Positions 28,776 to 38,543 of a DNA stretch of 64,000 nucleotides are shown here, one piece after another. Source of the DNA: Alteromonas sp. LMIT006 (GTDB taxonomy: Bacteria > Pseudomonadota > Gammaproteobacteria > Enterobacterales > Alteromonadaceae); contig NZ_CP101291.1 of NCBI RefSeq assembly GCF_024300645.1, positions 2,046,001 through 2,110,000 of the forward strand, in the 5' to 3' direction. The notes below the pieces were generated by a model. The model did no database searches and was not told the DNA's origin. It was given only the letters and a program-made list of their open reading frames with translations. Made by a program: the position numbers and the translations under genes. The number at the start of each line of letters is the position of its first letter. The stretch's first letter is position 1.

Positions 28776-31673
28776 ATGCTTTCTACGCCTTTTTTAGTTG
28801 TGGTTGTGCTATCGTTTTTTGCGATGATGGCAGCATTATTTTGGTTAACCCCTCGCCTTTCTATTCCAAACCGATTAAAAACTCCCATATTTAGCTTAAG
28901 TTTAGGCGTGCACTGTACTAGTTGGGCTATGCTTGGCACGGTAGCACAAGCTGCTCAGCACCAATGGGCCATATTCCCAACCTATTTAGGGATTATGTTT
29001 ACCATGATTCTGGGACACAGCATGGTACAAAAAGTATCTGTTCTTAGTGCACAAAGTAATAGTGCATCTTTAGCCGACTTTATGGCATCGCGTTGGCCCC
29101 ATGTTGGCTGGTATGGCACACTTGTCACATTACTGGCCTGCGTAACGGTTATCCCCTATATTGCATTACAGCTCATGGCGTTAACAAACATTGGCGAGTT
29201 ACTGCTTAATCGTTCACCGCAAAATCTTGGTCTATGGGTCACTGTATTGCTGATAATTAGCATCGGCTTATTAAGTTTTAGCCGAGGCAGCTTACTGCAG
29301 CAAGGACAAAGTATTTTATTACTCAGTGCGATTAGCTCAATTATTAAACTGACTGCTTTACTCAGTGTGTTAATGTTTATTAACTATGCTTTATTTGACA
29401 ACACATCAGACTTTGTCATTAACACCCTCACTACGGTTAAGCCTGTCAGCAATTCGGCGTGGATCAGCTATGCTAGCTATTGTCTACTTGGTTTATCTGT
29501 CGTATTTTGCTCGCCTCGTCAATTTCACATGGCATTTGTCTTAAATCGCGATAACCGTATTTTTGGTGAGGCACGCTGGCAGTTTAGTGCCTTTTTACTT
29601 GGTATGGGTTTGCCCATACTACCCATAGCGCTTGCTGGACAGTATCTTTTTAATGAACAGGTATTCAGTGCAGAACTCTACACGCTTGCTATCCCGTTGT
29701 TTAATGACGCAGCGTGGCTCAGTGCGCTGGTCGTATTAGGTGTTCTTGCTGCAGCGGTCCCCATGATATTGGTCGCAACCATTAGTTGCAGCGTCATGTT
29801 AGCAAACAATGTCGTTAGCCCTATTTGGGTCAAGCGCAATTTGAATCAAGTCAGCCCTTTAACGCATAAACGGGTATTAAATATACGTCGGATCACTATT
29901 GTTTCATTCTTAATTGCGGCTTATGTATTTTTCGAATACGTTGCACAATACACTGAACTGGTTTTTTCTGGTTTTGTAGCGCTAGCTTTGATTGCGCAGT
30001 TACTGCCAAGTTTTATCGCATCCCTTTATGTAAAACGCCCAAATGTTATTGCACTGAGTCTTGGCATTGCATCAGGGGTCACAGTGTGGATTGTGTATTT
30101 AAGTGGTTTTTTTGCGCTTGATGACGTGATTATTTCTTGGGTTGGGGTTGAGCAAGCCTTACCGATGACATTATTCATCAGTATTGGTCTCAATGCATTC
30201 ATCATTACTGCTTGCCAACACTATTTGCAAACTAAACTGCCTTTTTACAATGCTCATTCTGAAGAATTAAAATACTCAGAGCCAAGCAATGCCTCATTGA
30301 GTTTGTTAATGACCTTATGTGATGCGGTCTTACCCAAAGAAGAATATAAGGCAATACACAGCATCACCAAAACAGAATTACGCTTTGAAAAAGCGCGTAA
30401 CGCGCTCGTAAATCGGGTCGGCCTTGCCAGTACTAATATGCTCATAGACAATGCTCAGCAATACTCCGAGCAGCCTAATACACTGCTTAATTGGGTGCAG
30501 GAAACACAAGAGCTATCAGAAGCTAAGCGGATAGCGGAAGCGGAAAACAAAAGTAAAACGAGATTCTTAGCAGCTGCTGGGCATGATTTGATGCAGCCGT
30601 TCAATGCTGCCCAGTTACTCAGCAACATTTTGTATGACAAAACCAAAGATACGCCCCAGCACAAAATTGCTCATGACCTGCAAGATGCCCTCAAGCATGC
30701 AGGCACCTTACTTACGTCTTTACTAGATGTTACAAAGTTAGACTCAGGAGTAATGAAAGCACGCCCGAAACCCTTTCAATTGCACCCTACACTATTACCA
30801 TTGATCAGAGAATTTAGTGTCATTGCCAAAGCACAAAATGTTACCTTACATTATGTACAGAGCAATGTATGGCTTAAAACCGATCCTAATTTGTTTTTGC
30901 GGTGTTGCCAGAATTTAATTGCCAATGCGATTCGATATACTGCCATGAGCCACCCTACAGGTGGTGGCAAAATAGTTATCGGATGTAAACGCTATGCCAA
31001 TAAAGTTTATCTGCATGTCATTGATAATGGCCCAGGGATCCCTGCAGAACAACACAAAATGATTTTTGATGAATTCACGCAACTCGGGCAACACCGAGGA
31101 CAAGAAGGGCTTGGAATCGGCTTGACCATTGTAAAAGGGATATGTGAATTACTAAACATCAAGATTAAGGTCAAGTCTCAACCTCAGCGCGGAAGCCTGT
31201 TCGCGCTTGATTTACCCATAGTCAATCAGAGTAATGTCATCTCTACTGAGCCTGTCTCAATGAAGGAATCTCGCATTTTACAAAAACAGTTATTGTTGTG
31301 GTTAGTTGAAAATGATGACGCAGTTGGCAATGCAATGTTACGACTTGCTGAGCATTGGGGCATGGAAGCGAGGTGGTTCAAAAATCAAATTGAATTAAGC
31401 GATGCCATTCAAAGTGATGAGTATCCCGATGTCATGATATTGGATTATCATCTGCATGATGGCGAGCTTGGCACACGAGTCTGGGACAATGCCTGTGTTG
31501 AATGGCAAAATAGAGGTCGCATTGCTCCAGTCGGGATTTTAGCGACTGCGGATAGAAGCACTGAAGTAAGGGAAACCGCAAATGACTTAGGCTTAACTTA
31601 CCTGCCTAAGCCAATCAAGCCAGATGTTCTTAAACGGATCATCATCAACAAAACTACTCGCTCAGTGGCGTAG
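28776..31673 (+). CDS. SLC5-domain hybrid sensor histidine kinase (CrbS/MxtR-like)
   Basis: 965 residues. About residues 1-490 form twelve or so membrane helices of the sodium:solute symporter type (ADFMASRWPHVGW, TVIPYIALQLMALTNIG). A linker is followed by a HisKA domain with the phosphorylated His603 in AAAGHDLMQPFNA, an ATPase domain (NLIANAIRYT, DNGPGIP, GLGIGLTIV) and a C-terminal receiver with Asp890 in VMILDYHLHDGE. This architecture matches CrbS of Vibrio and MxtR of Pseudomonas, which control acetate use through a LuxR-type partner. A NarL-type regulator lies immediately convergent, overlapping its last 20 bases, and is the likely partner. Confidence 0.85.
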   Translation: MLSTPFLVVVVLSFFAMMAALFWLTPRLSIPNRLKTPIFSLSLGVHCTSWAMLGTVAQAAQHQWAIFPTYLGIMFTMILGHSMVQKVSVLSAQSNSASLADFMASRWPHVGWYGTLVTLLACVTVIPYIALQLMALTNIGELLLNRSPQNLGLWVTVLLIISIGLLSFSRGSLLQQGQSILLLSAISSIIKLTALLSVLMFINYALFDNTSDFVINTLTTVKPVSNSAWISYASYCLLGLSVVFCSPRQFHMAFVLNRDNRIFGEARWQFSAFLLGMGLPILPIALAGQYLFNEQVFSAELYTLAIPLFNDAAWLSALVVLGVLAAAVPMILVATISCSVMLANNVVSPIWVKRNLNQVSPLTHKRVLNIRRITIVSFLIAAYVFFEYVAQYTELVFSGFVALALIAQLLPSFIASLYVKRPNVIALSLGIASGVTVWIVYLSGFFALDDVIISWVGVEQALPMTLFISIGLNAFIITACQHYLQTKLPFYNAHSEELKYSEPSNASLSLLMTLCDAVLPKEEYKAIHSITKTELRFEKARNALVNRVGLASTNMLIDNAQQYSEQPNTLLNWVQETQELSEAKRIAEAENKSKTRFLAAAGHDLMQPFNAAQLLSNILYDKTKDTPQHKIAHDLQDALKHAGTLLTSLLDVTKLDSGVMKARPKPFQLHPTLLPLIREFSVIAKAQNVTLHYVQSNVWLKTDPNLFLRCCQNLIANAIRYTAMSHPTGGGKIVIGCKRYANKVYLHVIDNGPGIPAEQHKMIFDEFTQLGQHRGQEGLGIGLTIVKGICELLNIKIKVKSQPQRGSLFALDLPIVNQSNVISTEPVSMKESRILQKQLLLWLVENDDAVGNAMLRLAEHWGMEARWFKNQIELSDAIQSDEYPDVMILDYHLHDGELGTRVWDNACVEWQNRGRIAPVGILATADRSTEVRETANDLGLTYLPKPIKPDVLKRIIINKTTRSVA

Positions 31674-32325
31674 CAGATGCAATATCTAGGTACTGCCGAT
31701 AGATTACCCCAGCTTGGGTGCGATTGATTAATGAGAGTTTTTTGAGTACCGCTGAAGCATGCTGTTTAACGGTAGACTCTGAAATCTCCATTGTGTAAGC
31801 AATTTGTTTATTCAGAAGGCCTTCTGCCATATATTGCAATACTTTGAGTTGATGTGGCGTAAGCGACTGCAATTTTTGAATAAATTCGTCATCCAGTTCA
31901 TCTTCATCACTATCAATCGGATACCAATTATTACCCGTCAAAATGTGTTTTACTGCATCCTTTAATTGTTCTAGCTGGGTGGATTTGGGAATAAAACCAC
32001 TCGCACCTAGCTTTTTGGCTTTGTTAATAATGTGGGGATCTTCATGTGCAGAAATCATAATGACTTGCTTTTCTGGAAACTCATTTAATATGGTCACTAG
32101 ACCATCCAACCCATGAACGTCAGGCATCGCAAGATCTAAAAAAATCATATCCACCAGCGGATTCTCTCTTAATACAGTCAAGGTAGAAGCAAAATCTTCG
32201 GCCTCTAAAATAAGTTCATGAGTCAATTCTGATAATGCATATTTTAGGGCATTGCGAAACAATGGATGATCATCCACCAGCAAGAAGTGATGTGACATGA
32301 ATGAAGTAGTTGATGAAAAAGACAT
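31654..32325 (-). CDS. NarL/LuxR-family response regulator (CrbR/ErdR-like)
   Basis: 223 residues: receiver domain with acidic pair VDDHP, phospho-acceptor Asp64 in IFLDLAMPDVHG and Lys in FIPKSTQ, an acidic linker (DSDEDELDDEF), then a LuxR-type helix-turn-helix (LTPHQLKVLQYMAEGLLNKQ). ATG 32325 has AAGGGA about nine bases upstream; a second ATG at 32298, starting at MSHHFLLVDDHP, lacks one. It overlaps the 3' end of the hybrid kinase in convergent orientation. Pairing with that kinase, and control of acetyl-CoA synthetase, is inferred by analogy to CrbSR; no acs gene is in the window. Confidence 0.85.
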   Translation of the reverse strand: MSFSSTTSFMSHHFLLVDDHPLFRNALKYALSELTHELILEAEDFASTLTVLRENPLVDMIFLDLAMPDVHGLDGLVTILNEFPEKQVIMISAHEDPHIINKAKKLGASGFIPKSTQLEQLKDAVKHILTGNNWYPIDSDEDELDDEFIQKLQSLTPHQLKVLQYMAEGLLNKQIAYTMEISESTVKQHASAVLKKLSLINRTQAGVIYRQYLDIASATPLSE

Positions 32326-32405
32326 GGTTGCGTTCCCTTTGTCCAGTCGCTTAATAAAAAAACTATCATGCTCTGTGTGTTTTTTACAGTGATATTTTTA
32401 AAATA

Positions 32406-32431
32406 CAAAAAAGGCGACCAGTGGGTCGCCT
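32406..32431 (-). terminator. Rho-independent terminator after the TonB-dependent receptor
   Basis: On the minus strand GGCGACC / GGTCGCC form a perfect seven-pair stem with a four-base loop, followed by TTTTTTGTATTT. Confidence 0.9.
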
Positions 32432-32452
32432 AAACTCAGGTAATAACAACGT

Positions 32453-34786
32453 TTAAAAACGATACCCTGCCGTGAGGTGAACGGTCGCAGGTGCCCCATA
32501 ATATCCGATTAAGGTGTTATCGCCACCTAGACCCGGAGTGTATAGGTCACGGTTAGATGGATCGCTTGGGTCTGGGGCTACGAATTGATAACCACCGACT
32601 AAGTATTCTTCGTCCGTGATATTTTTAAAATGCAATCCAGCGTACCAATTGCCATCATCATGCTGCCAATTGATGGATAAATTCAGTAAGCCATATCCAT
32701 CCTGTACTAATAAATTATCTAGCTCTGTGATGCCGTATTCAGAGCGATAATAGTAGTTACCATTGACACTGAATTCACCCATTGAGGATGGAATAAAGTA
32801 GGTAAAACCAAGATTGATGGTACGTTCTGGCGTATTCGATACTTCAAAGCGATCTGCAATGTTATTAAAGCCCCCGTTACCATCCGCTTCTAACACTTCG
32901 TCAAACTCTGCGTCGATTAAACCAATCGCAGCGGTCAAGGTTAAATCATCCGTGGCTTGGTAAGTAATTTCGGCTTCTACACCAGTTGCTGATGATTTAC
33001 CCACGTTCCCCAACACTTGAGCCAGTTCTGACGCATCTTCAGTAGGCAGGACGGATACATATTGACGGTCTTTGTGGTCGAGATCAAAGATTGTGATATT
33101 GGCTCGTAAGTTATCATTCCACTCACTCTTCATACCCAATTCGATTGAGTCGACAATCTCTGGATTAACGGCGTCTTCGTTGGCACTCGCACGAGGATTA
33201 AACGTGCCCGATTTAAAACCCTGTGAATAGTTCGCATAAAACATGACATCTTCAGCATACTGATATTCAATACTGACACTTGGCGTAAAGCGGGACCAGC
33301 TTTCAGATTTTGGTGCGTCTAAAACACCATCACCATCGGTATCGTCACCTAATACTCTTGGCACGATTTCGCCATCGAATGTTGCTGCTGGACGCGTATA
33401 TCCAGGTACCCAGTTATTATAAGGGTATGCACCGTCAAAAATAAGCCCGTTGTGAACAAAGGCTGATTTTTCTTCGTCTGTATAGCGTGCACCGACTGCC
33501 ATAGACACTTTGTCGGATACGGCAAAATTCGCTTGGGTGTAAACTGCCCAACTATCAGAGTTATTGCACCCTGTGACCTCACGCGTTAACCCTGGAGTAG
33601 AAAACGCAGCTCGCCCTAAAACATTCAGTATCGCATCAAAGTTGCCGCACGATTCACCCTCATACGCATACAAACCACCTACAACGGTGTAATCATCCTG
33701 CGAGTATGAGAACTGTAATTCGTGTGAATCGGATTCATCAAAGTACTCTGCTGGCACATCAAAGATATCTAGTGGTGTGTTGTCAAAGTCGATATTAGTG
33801 GGTGAATAGCCTTCTCGATGAGCCATAATGTATTTAATGCTCATAGCGTCACTAAGGTCATGGCGAATGGTTAGACTATGCCCTTCTAGCTCGACTTTGT
33901 TCCATGTCGGCAATGAAGTATATGAGTCATAAACGCTATCAGGCACCGGCGCATTAGTGAGTAAACTTGGCAATAAACGATAGCCGCCTTTGGCATTCGA
34001 GTCATCATCGGTTTTGTCATAGCTTAAGCGAATAAACCAATCGTCTGCTGGGGTGAGTTCCACATCAAAACGCATCGCGGTAAGATCTTTGTTGTAGTTT
34101 TCTCGGTCTTGGTTATCTAACGCAGATTCTAAAAATTCACCGTAGCCATCGCGATTGAGTGCGGCATAACCAAAGCCAAAATACAGTTTATCTTCTATGA
34201 TTGGCAATTGACCGGTTAATTTAATGTCTCGTTGCGAATAACTCCCTGCGGTGACTTCTGCAGTAAAGCTGGGGTCACCGCTCATTTCTTTAGTGACGTA
34301 TTTCACCGCACCGCCAATCGTATTTTTGCCATATAAGGTCCCTTGCGGCCCTCTAAGCACCTCAATACGCGATATATCTAGCAAGTCCAAAACGGCACCT
34401 TGTGGGCGGGCCATGTAAACATCATTGACATAGATGCCGACACCTGGTTCATAGCCCCACAATGGATCCTCTTGACCAACCCCTCGGATAAACGCGGTTA
34501 GCGTTGAATTGGTACCGCGACTCGTTTGCAAGGTGGTATTGGGTGAAAATTGTTGTACTTCAGTAATCACTTCAATGCCTTTTGCAGCAAGTGCATCGGC
34601 ACCAAGACTGGTAATTGACACTGGTACTTCTTGCAGTGATTCGACGGTTTTACGGGCAGTCACTTCGATGCGTTCTAGTTTACTTTCATCATCCTGCGCA
34701 AAAGCAGAAGGCTGTATACTGGCACATAAAGCGAGTGCAATTGACGTACTTATAACGGATTTTTTATAGCTTGTTTTAGTTTCCAT
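32453..34786 (-). CDS. TonB-dependent outer-membrane receptor
   Basis: 777 residues from ATG 34786, which begins a signal peptide (METKTSYKKSVISTSIALAL...); upstream in-frame starts (34798, 34930) have no ribosome site. A TonB-box-like LERIEVTARK is followed by the plug domain (SLQEVPVSITSLGADAL, VLRGPQGTLYGKNTIGGAVKYVT), then a 22-strand barrel ending in the typical aromatic residue (HLTAGYRF). The ligand is unknown. It is divergent, across 194 bases, from the putative PHB-utilisation operon, so uptake of a 3-hydroxybutyrate oligomer or another released compound is possible but speculative; an iron-siderophore role is the main alternative. Confidence 0.9.
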   Translation of the reverse strand: METKTSYKKSVISTSIALALCASIQPSAFAQDDESKLERIEVTARKTVESLQEVPVSITSLGADALAAKGIEVITEVQQFSPNTTLQTSRGTNSTLTAFIRGVGQEDPLWGYEPGVGIYVNDVYMARPQGAVLDLLDISRIEVLRGPQGTLYGKNTIGGAVKYVTKEMSGDPSFTAEVTAGSYSQRDIKLTGQLPIIEDKLYFGFGYAALNRDGYGEFLESALDNQDRENYNKDLTAMRFDVELTPADDWFIRLSYDKTDDDSNAKGGYRLLPSLLTNAPVPDSVYDSYTSLPTWNKVELEGHSLTIRHDLSDAMSIKYIMAHREGYSPTNIDFDNTPLDIFDVPAEYFDESDSHELQFSYSQDDYTVVGGLYAYEGESCGNFDAILNVLGRAAFSTPGLTREVTGCNNSDSWAVYTQANFAVSDKVSMAVGARYTDEEKSAFVHNGLIFDGAYPYNNWVPGYTRPAATFDGEIVPRVLGDDTDGDGVLDAPKSESWSRFTPSVSIEYQYAEDVMFYANYSQGFKSGTFNPRASANEDAVNPEIVDSIELGMKSEWNDNLRANITIFDLDHKDRQYVSVLPTEDASELAQVLGNVGKSSATGVEAEITYQATDDLTLTAAIGLIDAEFDEVLEADGNGGFNNIADRFEVSNTPERTINLGFTYFIPSSMGEFSVNGNYYYRSEYGITELDNLLVQDGYGLLNLSINWQHDDGNWYAGLHFKNITDEEYLVGGYQFVAPDPSDPSNRDLYTPGLGGDNTLIGYYGAPATVHLTAGYRF

Positions 34787-34980
34787 GTCACTACCCATGT
34801 AAATAAGTTGTTTTGTAAGTGTGAAATATCTTTCGTAGACAAGCTTACTTCGACTTTTGAAAAAAATCGCTAGCACGATAGTACTATAGGCTTTTACAGT
34901 GAAATACATCACTATTTGTAAAATTCGCAATCTTCTTTGCGTAACATAAAAATAACAACTCAGTAAAAAATGGAGTCGCT

Positions 34981-36276
34981 ATGCTAAGTATTTTTGGCTT
35001 GCTAGGTGGATTGGCGTTATTAATTTTTCTAACCATTCGAGGCATGAATCTATTTATCGCTGCACCCTTGTGTGCGGTATTCGTCGCATTGTGCAATGGC
35101 ATTGCCGTATTCACGGGTGAGGCAAATTTTGTCACCATGTATATGTCTGGCTTTACCAGCTTCGTTGGCGCTTGGTTCTTTATGTTTTTACTTGGGGCAC
35201 TGTTTGGTAAATTCATGGAAGATACTGGAGCCGCTGACGCCCTAGCGCAATGGATTGTGACCAAACTGGGGTTTCAACACGCTGTGTTGGCCATAGTCAG
35301 TGCCTGCGCTATTCTGACCTATGGCGGCGTTTCTCTTTTTGTCGTTGCGTTCTCGGTTTATCCAATGGCCTTAAGCCTATTTAAAGACGCTAACTTACCA
35401 CGTCGCTTTATTCCAGCTACATTAGCATTTGGCTCGGTTACATTCACCATGACGTCAGCTGGCAGCCCAGAGATCCAAAACTGGATCCCCATCCCCTACC
35501 TTGGCACCTCTGCCTTTGCTGCGTGGGAAGTCAGCTTAGTGGTTGCGATATTTATGGCGCTGTTTGGTTATTGGTGGCTCAAACGAATGATTGGTAAAGC
35601 CGTCGCTGCAGGAGAAGGCTTTGTCGCGCGTGATGACGACCCGCAAGTCACCCAGCGCAAATTGCCCAATCCAATAACGGGTATCATACCCATCATAGTA
35701 GTATTAGTGCTGTCTTTTATCTTCCATGAAACGTATGGAAAGATGGCTCTGATTGTCGCGCTAGGCGGTGGTGTATTAACACTTTTGGCAATCAATTATC
35801 GCTATTTTATCAGCATCTCAAAAGCTATAAACCTAGGTACTACTGGCGCACTTGTTGCTATTGGCAATACCGCAGCAGTTGTTGGTTTTGGTGCAGTTGC
35901 CAAAAATACCCAGGCGTTTTCCGATACCGTGGCAATCATGACTAATTTACCCGGCAACGAATTAATCGGGGCCGCGGTCGCCGTCAGTGTGATTGCAGGC
36001 TTAACCGGATCTGCATCCGGTGGACAAGCGATTGCACTCCCCTTGCTGGCCCCACATTATCTTGAGCAAGATGTTGACCCAGAAGAGCTGCATCGCATTG
36101 TCGCCATTTCCTCAGGGGCGTTGGATTCCTTGCCGCACAACGGATATGTGGTCACCTTAATCCGAGCCATCTGTGGTGAAAACCACGCCAATGCTTATCT
36201 GCCTTTAGGGGCATTAACCGTGATAGTACCATTGCTTGGTGTGATCATGGCGATTGCGTTATTCAGTATCTTTTAA
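34981..36276 (+). CDS. GntP-family permease, putative 3-hydroxybutyrate transporter
   Basis: 431 residues, around twelve membrane helices. ALFGKFMEDTGAADALAQWI, TYGGVSLFVVAFSVYPMAL and TGSASGGQAIALPLL are typical of GntP-type organic-acid permeases. GGAG lies six bases before the ATG. It is the first gene of a tight group that ends with 3-hydroxybutyrate dehydrogenase, so 3-hydroxybutyrate is a more likely substrate than gluconate (inference from context). No gluconate kinase is near. Confidence 0.85.
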   Translation: MLSIFGLLGGLALLIFLTIRGMNLFIAAPLCAVFVALCNGIAVFTGEANFVTMYMSGFTSFVGAWFFMFLLGALFGKFMEDTGAADALAQWIVTKLGFQHAVLAIVSACAILTYGGVSLFVVAFSVYPMALSLFKDANLPRRFIPATLAFGSVTFTMTSAGSPEIQNWIPIPYLGTSAFAAWEVSLVVAIFMALFGYWWLKRMIGKAVAAGEGFVARDDDPQVTQRKLPNPITGIIPIIVVLVLSFIFHETYGKMALIVALGGGVLTLLAINYRYFISISKAINLGTTGALVAIGNTAAVVGFGAVAKNTQAFSDTVAIMTNLPGNELIGAAVAVSVIAGLTGSASGGQAIALPLLAPHYLEQDVDPEELHRIVAISSGALDSLPHNGYVVTLIRAICGENHANAYLPLGALTVIVPLLGVIMAIALFSIF

Positions 36277-36292
36277 GATAAGGAGCACGTGT

Positions 36293-37507
36293 ATGTTGAT
36301 GCGAATTATCCTTTTTATCATTATTGGGCTGTATATGTTTAATACCGAAGTCACTCTTGCTCAAGCACAGACATTCAGCAAAGAGAAACGCGAATTTTCG
36401 ATGCCGTCGCTGACGTTTTTTAACGGTCAAACCATTTCTGACGTTCGGGTTGGTTGGGAAGCCTATGGATCGCTTAACGAAGCAAAAGACAATGCCATCC
36501 TCATCACTCACTATTTTACCGGTAATTCACACGCTGCAGGACAGTACGAAGAAGATGGCGAGCCTGGCTATTGGGACGTAATAATTGGTCCGGGTAAGGC
36601 GATAGATACCGATATTTACTATGTCATTGCAGTGGACACACTAGCAAACCTTGGGGTTCACGACCCATATGTGATTACAACTGGTCCTGCAAGTATCAAT
36701 CCTAAGACCAATAAACCTTATGGCTTATCATTTCCAGTGATCACTATGCGCGACCAAGTAAATGTCCAAAAAGCATTGATTGAGTCGTTAGGTATTACCA
36801 AACTACATGCTGTGATCGGTGCATCAATGGGATCGATGCAAGCCCTTGAATGGGCCAGCGCATATCCAGAAATGGTGCCAAGAGTCGCAGCTGTGATTGG
36901 TTCTGCTCATTCTGATGCATGGACAACGACCGCGCTAGAACATTGGAGCATGCCAATCAAGTTAGATGCCAACTGGAATAATGGGGATTACTACGACAAC
37001 AAACCACCCATTGCGGGTCTTACCGCTGCATTAATGGCCATCACACAAACCGCGCTTCATCCTGATTACATGAATTTGATTGGCACACAACTCGGTCATT
37101 TTCCTCTAGAAGAGGCTCCTTTAATGAACATTACCTCAGACCATGCGATTACCACTTGGCTCAAACAAAGAGCGGCTGAACGTGCTGAGGTAATGGATGC
37201 TAACCATTTGCTGTATCTGGTTAGAGCATGTCAGTTGTATATGGCTGGACAAAAAGACTCTCTTAAAGAGGGGTTAACAGCCCTTAATGCCAAAGTATTG
37301 TTGATGCCTGCCAGTAATGACTTGTTATTAATGCCCTATCATCTAGAATTAATGCATCAAGCATTGACTGACATGGGCAAATCATCAGAACTAATTTATT
37401 TGGATGGGGATTTTGGACACCTGAACGGGTTAGCCACCATCGCACAAGCAAACGATGCTTTGCAAGAATTTTTAAAAAGTTCACCAACGGATAATCACAA
37501 TGACTAA
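36293..37507 (+). CDS. Exported MetX-like alpha/beta hydrolase
   Basis: 404 residues of the homoserine O-acetyltransferase (MetX) fold. The nucleophile elbow is GASMGSMQALEW; the Asp and His candidates lie in ASNDLLLMP and GDFGHLNGL. Start ATG 36293 has AAGGAG seven bases upstream and begins a hydrophobic signal sequence (MLMRIILFIIIGLYMF...), whereas true MetX enzymes are cytoplasmic. It sits between a permease and a PHB depolymerase (16 bases after one, overlapping the next by eight). A role as a periplasmic esterase acting on hydroxybutyrate oligomers is therefore proposed. No methionine-pathway gene is nearby. Confidence 0.72.
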   Translation: MLMRIILFIIIGLYMFNTEVTLAQAQTFSKEKREFSMPSLTFFNGQTISDVRVGWEAYGSLNEAKDNAILITHYFTGNSHAAGQYEEDGEPGYWDVIIGPGKAIDTDIYYVIAVDTLANLGVHDPYVITTGPASINPKTNKPYGLSFPVITMRDQVNVQKALIESLGITKLHAVIGASMGSMQALEWASAYPEMVPRVAAVIGSAHSDAWTTTALEHWSMPIKLDANWNNGDYYDNKPPIAGLTAALMAITQTALHPDYMNLIGTQLGHFPLEEAPLMNITSDHAITTWLKQRAAERAEVMDANHLLYLVRACQLYMAGQKDSLKEGLTALNAKVLLMPASNDLLLMPYHLELMHQALTDMGKSSELIYLDGDFGHLNGLATIAQANDALQEFLKSSPTDNHND

Positions 37508-38525
37508 ACGGACTCTAATGCTTGTCAGTTTTTTAAGCTTTTTGGCTCGTGCAGAAGCTCCCCTAGAACAATTAAATTTGCACACCGAACAGGTGACTAT
37601 TTCAGGTTTATCTTCTGGAGCTTACATGGCCGGTCAGTACCATCTTGCTCATGCTGAACACGTGTCTGGTGTCGCTATGCTTGCTGGTGGCCCCTATTAT
37701 TGTGCCCAAGGTAATCTCGGCCAAGCCATGGCGGCCTGTTTGCACAAAGAAGATGCTCCGATTCAGTTAGATGCGATAAATCGCACAATTGAAGATTATC
37801 AATCTCGAGGCTTACTAGCTTCGGATAGTGCAATAAAAGATTCAAAAGTTTGGATTTTTCATGGTGATAACGACGAAACCGTTGGACGTCATGTGGCGGA
37901 ACATCTTGTCAGGCAATACCAGCAATGGTTTAAGCAAGATAATATGACAGTGATATTTGATGACGAAGCCAGCCATCATTTTCCAACGGTGAGCGAAGGA
38001 CATGCGTGTGATATCTCTGTTTCTCCATTTATAGGGGCTTGCCAATTCGATGCCGCAGGTGCACTTTTAAATGCCACTGCGGGCCAACTCAATGCCCCTA
38101 GTACTTCAGAGCAAGGTAAAGTGTACTCAATTAAGCAGCATAAGCTCGGTGGAGATTCAGCCAAAAGTATTGCTAAAAATGGTTATGTATATATTCCCGA
38201 TGTGTGTTTGGATGGCGAACCATGTTCCTTGCACGTGAGTTTCCATGGCTGTAAACAGAATGCCAAAACCATCGGCATGCAATACATCGAAGATACCGGC
38301 CTTAACCGCTGGGCGGATACCAATCGTATGGTTGTTCTGTATCCACAAACTAAAAACTCTCTTGCCCTACCGTTTAACCCTTATGGTTGTTGGGATTGGT
38401 GGGGCTATACCGATTATCAATATGCAACACGTGAAGGCCAACAGATTAAGGCGATACACACTATGATCCAAGCTTTGGGTGCTCTGGGTAAATCCAGTGC
38501 CATGAGCCAACGCAGTGTTGACTAA
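37500..38525 (+). CDS. Extracellular short-chain PHA (PHB) depolymerase, catalytic domain type 2
   Basis: 341 residues with an N-terminal signal-like segment (MTKRTLMLVSFLSFLARAEA). The alpha/beta-hydrolase nucleophile is in ISGLSSGAYMAGQ; the Asp is in FHGDNDETVG and the His in EASHHFPTVSEGHACD. C-terminal PYGCWDWWGYTDYQYA is a family hallmark. Several Cys pairs suggest disulfides outside the cytoplasm. There is no separate polymer-binding domain, so the enzyme may act on amorphous polymer or oligomers. It hydrolyses poly(3-hydroxybutyrate); the dehydrogenase gene follows by 18 bases. Confidence 0.84.
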   Translation: MTKRTLMLVSFLSFLARAEAPLEQLNLHTEQVTISGLSSGAYMAGQYHLAHAEHVSGVAMLAGGPYYCAQGNLGQAMAACLHKEDAPIQLDAINRTIEDYQSRGLLASDSAIKDSKVWIFHGDNDETVGRHVAEHLVRQYQQWFKQDNMTVIFDDEASHHFPTVSEGHACDISVSPFIGACQFDAAGALLNATAGQLNAPSTSEQGKVYSIKQHKLGGDSAKSIAKNGYVYIPDVCLDGEPCSLHVSFHGCKQNAKTIGMQYIEDTGLNRWADTNRMVVLYPQTKNSLALPFNPYGCWDWWGYTDYQYATREGQQIKAIHTMIQALGALGKSSAMSQRSVD

Positions 38526-38543
38526 TTTTAGGAATGTAAGTTT

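Noticed and set aside
34884-35264. 126-codon minus-strand frame opposite the GntP gene
   Set aside because: It lies antisense to a well-supported membrane permease and across a promoter region, with low-complexity composition and no start signal.
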